In this document: piece after piece, positions 21,264 through 26,021 of the stretch | How the letters are laid out: each line of letters starts with the position of its first letter | How positions within the stretch are numbered: position 1 is the stretch's first letter | IMG/VR virus record: IMGVR_UViG_3300010883_000380 | Span: 1-26,021 of that record | Origin: a virus | DNA: 26,021 nucleotides | Strand: one strand, 5' to 3' | Made by a program: the position numbers and the translations under genes | Notes under the pieces: generated by a model | The model's input: the letters and a program-made list of their open reading frames with translations, nothing else | What the model was told of the DNA's origin: nothing | The model's database searches: none

Positions 21264-22934
21264 ATGATAATCAATGAAATAAAAAATGGAATAGGGTTAA
21301 GGTGGAGAGAGAACGGTGAAGTTAAAGAAAAAATTGTTACTCTCAAAGAATTTCCACACTACTTTTTTATTAAGGCTACATCTACTAGACATACTGACTT
21401 GTTAGTTAAAGATAACAATACTAGAGGGAAGTTTAAGATTGAGTTAAATTATGAAATGGGTGAATGGAAATCTCTTAATGGTGATTTATTAGTTAAAGTA
21501 ACATGGGGAACTAAATCTCCCAGTCTTAAATATCAAATTAGAGAACAATTAGAAGAATTAGGTGTTGATACTTATGAAGCAGACATCCCACATCATTATC
21601 GTTATACTGTTGATTGTATTGATAAGATACCAGAATATAAAATGCGTAAGTGTTTTTGGGATATGGAATGGCAAATAGGTGGTGAACATGATGGTAAGAT
21701 TACATGTATAGTTGCGTATGATAACTACGATAGTAAGTACAATACTTTTGTTTGGTTTCCTAGTGGAACGGTGTTAGCAGATATTAAGAATGTTAATATA
21801 TTTACATCAGAAGAAGATATGTTAAATGCATTCTTAGAATATATTGTTAATAAAAGACCCGACATGTTAATCTCTTGGTTCGGATGGAAGTTCGACTTAC
21901 CTAAATTAATAGAAAGGAATACTGTTTATAATATTGATTCTAGATTACTGTCGCCATATAATGAAGTTAGAGGTGTTTCTTGGAATGAAGATAAAGTTAA
22001 AATCTATCCTAAACATATACATGATTCTTCACCTGTGTCGCAACCAATAAAAGGTTTAATTACAGTAGCATTAGATTTAGTATTTGAAAGACAATGGAAC
22101 GATGCACAACGAGGAACATTACCTTCTATGGCTTTGGATTATATTTCTGAAACTGTTTTAGGAGATAATAAATTAGTTAGTGAAAAGTTTCCTGATAAAA
22201 ATGACTTCTTTAGAAGGGCATGGTTAGAAGACACTAAAACATATTTAGAATATGCTTTAAAAGATGTAGAACTTATTAAAAGAATTGATGAAGAAAACCA
22301 TTGTATTGATTCAGTATTAGCACTACAAAAATTACTAATCGCACCCTTTGATGCTTGCTTCTATGCAAGTAATATGGGTGGAATATATTTCATGCGTAAT
22401 GCTTCTTGGAAAGCACCGACAGGTAAGAAAGGAGAACGGGTTAATTATGAAGGGGCTATGATATACAATCCTTTGACTGAAGGCACAAATGGACTTCATC
22501 ATAATGTAGCGGCATTTGATTTTGCTTCTCTTTATCCATCAATGATAATTTCACGGAATATTTCTTGGGAATCTAAATCTGCAACTCCTACTGAGTTCGC
22601 AGTTAACTTAGCAATACCTAGAGATTTTAGTGAAGTTAAAGAAGAGAATATGCTTTACTACAAGACCGATGAATTAGGTTTGTTACCTAAATCTTTAATT
22701 GGACTGAAAGAATTAAGAAACCAATACAAAACAAATATGAAAGAAGCATCAACCAAAGATGATAAGATTAAATGGAATAATAATCAGATGGCGGTCAAAA
22801 GGCTCATGGCGAGTTTTTACGGCATCACGGCGTATCAAGGATTTGGTTGGGCAGACATTGATTTAGCCGCTAGTATTACTGCTAGTGCTAGAGAAGCAAT
22901 TAGAGCAGCAGCATTTAAGGTGAGAGAATTATGA
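21264..22934 (+). CDS. polB: Family B DNA polymerase, N-terminal part (exonuclease, palm A/B, fingers)
   Basis: A 556-residue piece of PolB. The 3'-5' exonuclease motifs are Exo I DME (133-135), Exo II WFGWKFD (205-211, lacking the usual asparagine) and Exo III YALKD (330-334), so proofreading looks intact apart from that change. Motif A is FDFASLYPS (D419). Motif B is KRLMASFYG (512-520), with alanine where asparagine is common. The protein ends AAAFKVREL, just where motif C should begin; motif C is encoded separately at 23624. The two products must associate for activity, as in the split PolB of Methanothermobacter. Standard GAGGAATAAAA leader. Confidence 0.93.
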   Translation: MIINEIKNGIGLRWRENGEVKEKIVTLKEFPHYFFIKATSTRHTDLLVKDNNTRGKFKIELNYEMGEWKSLNGDLLVKVTWGTKSPSLKYQIREQLEELGVDTYEADIPHHYRYTVDCIDKIPEYKMRKCFWDMEWQIGGEHDGKITCIVAYDNYDSKYNTFVWFPSGTVLADIKNVNIFTSEEDMLNAFLEYIVNKRPDMLISWFGWKFDLPKLIERNTVYNIDSRLLSPYNEVRGVSWNEDKVKIYPKHIHDSSPVSQPIKGLITVALDLVFERQWNDAQRGTLPSMALDYISETVLGDNKLVSEKFPDKNDFFRRAWLEDTKTYLEYALKDVELIKRIDEENHCIDSVLALQKLLIAPFDACFYASNMGGIYFMRNASWKAPTGKKGERVNYEGAMIYNPLTEGTNGLHHNVAAFDFASLYPSMIISRNISWESKSATPTEFAVNLAIPRDFSEVKEENMLYYKTDELGLLPKSLIGLKELRNQYKTNMKEASTKDDKIKWNNNQMAVKRLMASFYGITAYQGFGWADIDLAASITASAREAIRAAAFKVREL

Positions 22935-23245
22935 ATAATGAAAAACCAATAACACTATCAGAGGCTATTACACAAATGGTGAAACTACATAACTTAACAG
23001 AAAAAGAATATAATGGCTTAATAGAAATGGAAGAATTCAAATTAAGAGTTAATAGAAATTCAACAACAATGGAACAAGCCCAACAAACATTCTCAATAGA
23101 AGCAGTATCGGGAATGACGGCTACTTTCCATATTTGGGTATTAGGTAGAATGATGGCTAAATGGGCAGGAGATGATTGGAGTTTAGATAAAGCCCCACAG
23201 ACTTTATCCATTACAGCCAAAATAGATTGGAGCAATGATTTATAA
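22931..23245 (+). CDS. Hypothetical protein inside the split polymerase locus, 104 aa
   Basis: Not recognised. The ATG overlaps the PolB-N stop (ATGA) and follows GGTGAGAGAATT, the same site used at 1738. The N-terminal half is helical (LSEAITQMVKLHNLTEKEYN). The second half is strand-rich with tryptophans (TFHIWVLGRMMAKWAGDDW, LSITAKIDW). There are no homing-endonuclease, intein or intron-maturase motifs, so it does not explain the split. It overlaps the next small gene by one base. Confidence 0.6.
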   Translation: MNNEKPITLSEAITQMVKLHNLTEKEYNGLIEMEEFKLRVNRNSTTMEQAQQTFSIEAVSGMTATFHIWVLGRMMAKWAGDDWSLDKAPQTLSITAKIDWSNDL

Positions 23246-23340
23246 TGAGCAAAAAATGTAGAAAAAATAAATGTAATAATTTAATATTACCAAACCATAA
23301 GTTATGTTTTTATCATATTTTTTGGGGGGATGAAGAATGA
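23245..23340 (+). CDS. 31-residue zinc-motif peptide
   Basis: MSKKCRKNKCNNLILPNHKL followed by CFYHIFWGDEE. C5, C10, C21 and H24 reproduce the CxnCxnCxxH pattern of the longer protein at 10970, so this is a minimal single-knuckle relative. It starts at a TAATG overlap and ends at ATGA with the next gene. A T6G6 tract (23318-23329) inside it also supplies purines for the next ribosome-binding site. The function is unknown. Confidence 0.55.
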   Translation: MSKKCRKNKCNNLILPNHKLCFYHIFWGDEE

Positions 23341-23627
23341 GTAAGATAGAAGATGAAGTATGTGAGAAAATTCAGAATAGAGCAGAGCAAGCAAGGGTGG
23401 AAAAACCCTGTCCTAAGTGTGGTCATGCTGATTTAAAATATAACAATAAGACTATGGAACGAAATGACTTAACTAATGAAGAGTGGTTAATTCACGCTCA
23501 AGAAGAGGCTATGGATTTAGCGGTGTATTTACAGAAACTAATCACTACACAAATACCTTCTAACTCAACACAAGAACTTAAATCAATAAGAAAAGAATAT
23601 ATTAAATCAAAGAGGGATTTTAAATGA
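23337..23627 (+). CDS. Zinc-knuckle protein with a MazG-like helix, 96 aa
   Basis: A CPKCGH knuckle (C25, C28, with C9 a possible further ligand) is followed by NEEWLIHAQEEAMDLAVYLQ. The EExxD pattern (E56, E57, D60) recalls one metal-binding helix of MazG-type nucleotide pyrophosphohydrolases, and this exact style of helix is common in small phage proteins. A full MazG needs a second acidic helix, which I do not see. Nucleotide hydrolysis is therefore only a suggestion. It sits between the two polymerase pieces with ATGA overlaps. Confidence 0.5.
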   Translation: MSKIEDEVCEKIQNRAEQARVEKPCPKCGHADLKYNNKTMERNDLTNEEWLIHAQEEAMDLAVYLQKLITTQIPSNSTQELKSIRKEYIKSKRDFK

Positions 23628-24550
23628 AAGTAGTTTACGGACACACTGATTCTATTTATGTTAAATGTGATGATATAGAAAAAGCAAAAGAAGTTTGTAA
23701 TGAGGTTAACGATTATGTAAGAACTTTCTTTCCTAATATATTAGGATTAGAAGAACATCCTGTAACCTTAGAGTTTGAAAAGTATTACAAATCGTTAGGA
23801 GTAGGTGCTACCAAAAATAGAAATGCTGGATTAATAACTTGGAAAGACGGAGAATATCTTGAAGAAGATGAATTTGTCCTTACTGGTTTTTCTGCTAAGA
23901 GAGTTGCACAAACTAAATTAGCAAAGGAAACACAAACGAAAGTATTACGAATGTGGGTTGATGGAGTTGAAGAAGAAGAGATTTCTACTTACTTACATGG
24001 ATTATTTAATAAAGTTATTTCCGGCGATATAGAACTATCAATGCTTACTAATCGAACTAGATACCGTGAAGAGAGATTCAAGGTGAAATGTATGGGTGAA
24101 TGTAAAAAAATGAAATGGGGAAAGGTTTTCTCACTATCAGAAGTCATTGAGAATATCGAAATACACCGCAATACTTTTTCTAGTGATAATTGGAAATGTT
24201 GTAATAATCCTAACCTACGAACAATTCAAGATAAGAAACCAGTAATTGGTTCAGGTATTGAAGGAGTTTTGTATTACAATTCCTTTAACGAAGTCCCTAT
24301 TGATGATTCATATTTATACATGAAAATTAAGAATATTAGTAATACTTATATTCATCCATTAACTCAAAAAGACACAGTGCCATCTTGGATTGCAGGTAAA
24401 CAAGAAAATGAATTACTTAGTTTTACTCCTGATTATTTGCACTATGCTTATCAGATTGTTAATAAAGCAGAACCAATTTACAAAGCAATGGAATGGGATG
24501 TAAATAATATTATAAGAAGTAGGCATCAAGATTTGGAGGATTGGTTTTGA
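23624..24550 (+). CDS. polB: Family B DNA polymerase, C-terminal part (motif C and thumb)
   Basis: The 308-residue remainder of PolB. It opens at motif C, VVYGHTDSIYV (4-13), where YGDTDS is standard: the catalytic second aspartate (D9) is kept but the first is histidine. The palm end and thumb follow (LEFEKYYKSLGVGATKN, LTGFSAKRVAQTKLAKE). The end reads HQDLEDWF, a PIP-like tail for the clamp. Joined to the piece at 21264 the total would be about 860 residues, a normal PolB size, with little missing. GAGGGATTTTAA precedes the ATG, which overlaps the previous stop, so it is translated on its own. Confidence 0.92.
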   Translation: MKVVYGHTDSIYVKCDDIEKAKEVCNEVNDYVRTFFPNILGLEEHPVTLEFEKYYKSLGVGATKNRNAGLITWKDGEYLEEDEFVLTGFSAKRVAQTKLAKETQTKVLRMWVDGVEEEEISTYLHGLFNKVISGDIELSMLTNRTRYREERFKVKCMGECKKMKWGKVFSLSEVIENIEIHRNTFSSDNWKCCNNPNLRTIQDKKPVIGSGIEGVLYYNSFNEVPIDDSYLYMKIKNISNTYIHPLTQKDTVPSWIAGKQENELLSFTPDYLHYAYQIVNKAEPIYKAMEWDVNNIIRSRHQDLEDWF

Positions 24551-24894
24551 AACTATCTTGGTCTATGCAAAAAAGAGTAGATAGATGGAAGATTAAATAT
24601 GATAAATTAATTAAATTAGTTATTAAAATTAAAAAGAAAATAAATAAAAAAGGAGTTAATAAAATGAATAAAAATAAAAAGGTATTACAATCAGATAAAA
24701 CAATATTATTTGAAGAATATTCTAATGAGTATATAGGATTAACAATAGAAAACAACACAATTAGTTTGATTAATAGTCCACCACTTACTTTACCTGTATC
24801 TAAACATCATAAAAAATGTGAATGTGATATATGTATAGAAGTGTTAATAGGAAATTTAGCATATCAATTTGATAAGGAGAATGATGAGGAATGA
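24547..24894 (+). CDS. Hypothetical protein with two possible starts
   Basis: The longest form starts at TTG 24547, seven bases after a perfect GGAGG (24535-24539) and overlapping the PolB-C stop. Its first 39 residues are very basic (DRWKIKYDKLIKLVIKIKKK). A second start, ATG 24664, has its own site (AAAGGAG) and would give a 76-residue protein with a KCECDIC cysteine cluster and an acidic tail. Either both products are made or one site is a relic. No family is recognised; the basic extension could bind DNA. Confidence 0.55.
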   Translation: MKLSWSMQKRVDRWKIKYDKLIKLVIKIKKKINKKGVNKMNKNKKVLQSDKTILFEEYSNEYIGLTIENNTISLINSPPLTLPVSKHHKKCECDICIEVLIGNLAYQFDKENDEE

Positions 24895-25787
24895 AAATAC
24901 AGAAAAAAGATAGATTTGAAAGAGAATTTACATACCAATGGAATGCTGAATGGAAAGAAGATGATATTAGTAAACCTATTTTAAAGATAACTAAATCTTC
25001 TTTGGGTTCTATGGATTGGTGTCCTAAGAAATATCAATTTAATTACATTGAAAGAAAACCACAAGATACTTCTGAAGCGATGCACAATGGAACTTTGGTT
25101 CACAATGCCTTAGAAGAGTTTTATAATATTTTTGATATTAAAAAGGCAGAAACAATGGATGTTGCTGAAGTAACTGAATATTGTTTTAGTTTATTTCCAA
25201 TAGATAATATGTCTGAAATGTATGAAACTTTATCTATTAATGAAGCACAACGTTTTATGGTTGCTAAAGAATATAAGACATTAGAAATGTTTTTGCCTGT
25301 GATTAATGAAGTTTGTTTAGATGCACAAATAGTTATTAATCGAGCGGATTTTCCTAAGTTCCCCTTAAAAAGAGATTACACTGTGCATTTACAAGGGATT
25401 ATTGATAGAATGTTTGTAGATAAAACAGGATATATCCCTATGGAGTTAAAGACAGGAGCATGGAAAGAATATAAAAAAACAGGTATGAGAAAAGAAATGG
25501 CTTATTATAAATTGTTATTCGATAATTGTCCGATAGAACAATTAGAAGCAATAGGAATTAATAGAGATTTACCAATAACTCATTGGGGTTGGAGATACCC
25601 TGCTTCAAATCATATATATGTAGAAGAACAAAAGAAAAGTAGCCATACAGCAGTTATGAGAAGCATAGCAAAATTAATAAAAGCATATGAAGATGATTTA
25701 TTTCCAACCAAATATAATGCTAGAACATGTTCGTTTTGTAGTTACTTAGATATTTGTGATGGTGGAGCAGATGAGGGGTGGTTATGA
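24891..25787 (+). CDS. Cas4-like PD-(D/E)XK nuclease with iron-sulfur cysteines
   Basis: A 298-residue nuclease of the Cas4/AddB-type PD-(D/E)XK group. H71 in VHNALEEFY, D172 in GIIDRMF and E185-x-K187 in MELKTG form the active site. KEMAYYKLLF fits the following conserved helix. C44 (DWCPKKYQF) with C280, C283 and C289 (CSFCSYLDIC) is the four-cysteine 4Fe-4S site. No CRISPR array or other cas gene is present, so a role in processing DNA ends during replication or recombination is more likely than adaptation. It is coupled to the previous gene, with GGAG eleven bases upstream. Confidence 0.85.
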   Translation: MKIQKKDRFEREFTYQWNAEWKEDDISKPILKITKSSLGSMDWCPKKYQFNYIERKPQDTSEAMHNGTLVHNALEEFYNIFDIKKAETMDVAEVTEYCFSLFPIDNMSEMYETLSINEAQRFMVAKEYKTLEMFLPVINEVCLDAQIVINRADFPKFPLKRDYTVHLQGIIDRMFVDKTGYIPMELKTGAWKEYKKTGMRKEMAYYKLLFDNCPIEQLEAIGINRDLPITHWGWRYPASNHIYVEEQKKSSHTAVMRSIAKLIKAYEDDLFPTKYNARTCSFCSYLDICDGGADEGWL

Positions 25788-26021
25788 TGAAAGATAAAGT
25801 AGAAAAAATATTAAGTTCTAGAGAATGGACTTTTGCAGATTTGACTAACATGAGTGAATTAGTAAAGCAGTTCTCAGAAGAAATATATAATGAGTTAAAT
25901 GCTAAGGAAAAATTAGAATTAGTTTGGAATCTTGATGTCGCAGATGATGAACACCATTTTATGAAGTTTGGAAACTATTTCAATATCCTAGTATTAGAAC
26001 AAATACAAATACAAGTAGCAA
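25784..26021 (+). CDS. Hypothetical protein, cut by the window end
   Basis: The frame opens at ATG 25784 (or 25787), overlaps the nuclease stop, follows GGGGTGG, and is open to the last base. The 79 visible residues (MMKDKVEKILSSREWTFADL and onward) are acidic and helical, with EHHFMKFGNYFNILVLEQI at the end. No family is recognised from this part. Confidence 0.6.
   Translation, partial: MMKDKVEKILSSREWTFADLTNMSELVKQFSEEIYNELNAKEKLELVWNLDVADDEHHFMKFGNYFNILVLEQIQIQVA

Noticed and set aside
21083-21277. Second plus-strand frame inside the cysteine-rich gene
   Set aside because: It lies fully within the gene at 21010, lacks its own ribosome-binding site and has no recognisable features.
22935-23623. 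Intein or intron splitting the polymerase gene
   Set aside because: The intervening sequence is three independent small genes with their own starts and stops; no splice-junction residues, DOD/HNH endonuclease motifs or intron core were seen.
24891-25787. CRISPR adaptation module, because of the Cas4-like nuclease
   Set aside because: No repeats with spacers, cas1 or cas2 are present; Cas4-like nucleases are common in archaeal viruses outside CRISPR loci.

Overview
The window is a dense, AT-rich array of about 45 genes, nearly all on the plus strand. Most neighbours overlap by 1 to 16 bases (ATGA or TAATG junctions) or are separated by a short Shine-Dalgarno leader. The content mixes archaeal information-processing genes with phage-style small zinc proteins. 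The archaeal set comprises transcription factor B, an RFC clamp-loader pair, a PCNA-like clamp, family B DNA polymerase, an ATP-dependent ligase, a PC4-like protein and an RPA-like OB-fold protein. No ribosomal, rRNA or tRNA gene was seen. The best reading is the early/replication half of a double-stranded DNA virus of an archaeon. The repertoire resembles the magroviruses proposed for marine Group II Euryarchaeota. That assignment is inference from gene content, not a database match.

Layout. Positions 1-308 hold a possible minus-strand gene start and a divergent intergenic region with two hairpins. Positions 309-4484 hold a UvrD-type helicase, several small unknown proteins and a gap (1894-2142) with a tail-fibre-like fragment. 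Positions 4509-12206 hold a ThiS/MoaD-like protein ending in GG, a class II ribonucleotide reductase, an E2-like candidate, TFB, an E1/ThiF-like enzyme, a run of small zinc proteins, a JAMM/MPN+ protease and two small proteins with clamp-binding-like motifs. Positions 12206-17537 hold a lipoprotein, a zinc protein, a PC4-like protein, DNA ligase, a possible degenerate LAGLIDADG protein, a reduced RFC-large-like protein and the RFC small subunit. Positions 17534-21261 hold two membrane proteins (one with an EF-hand loop), a probable ssDNA-binding protein, a Sak4/RecA-like ATPase, the sliding clamp and a very cysteine-rich protein. Positions 21264-26021 hold a family B polymerase split into two genes by three small genes, a Cas4-like nuclease and a truncated gene.

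How the genes work together. Ribonucleotide reductase supplies dNTPs. The clamp loader places the clamp for the two-part polymerase. SSB, Sak4, UvrD, the Cas4-like nuclease and ligase cover recombination and end processing. TFB and PC4 could redirect host RNA polymerase.

The most interesting signal is a possible complete ubiquitin-like modification pathway inside this module: Ubl (4509), E2-like (7080), E1-like (9446) and JAMM peptidase (11263). The E1 and JAMM calls are firm, the Ubl is good, and the E2 rests on an active-site-like motif. No primase, replicative MCM helicase or structural gene was recognised here.
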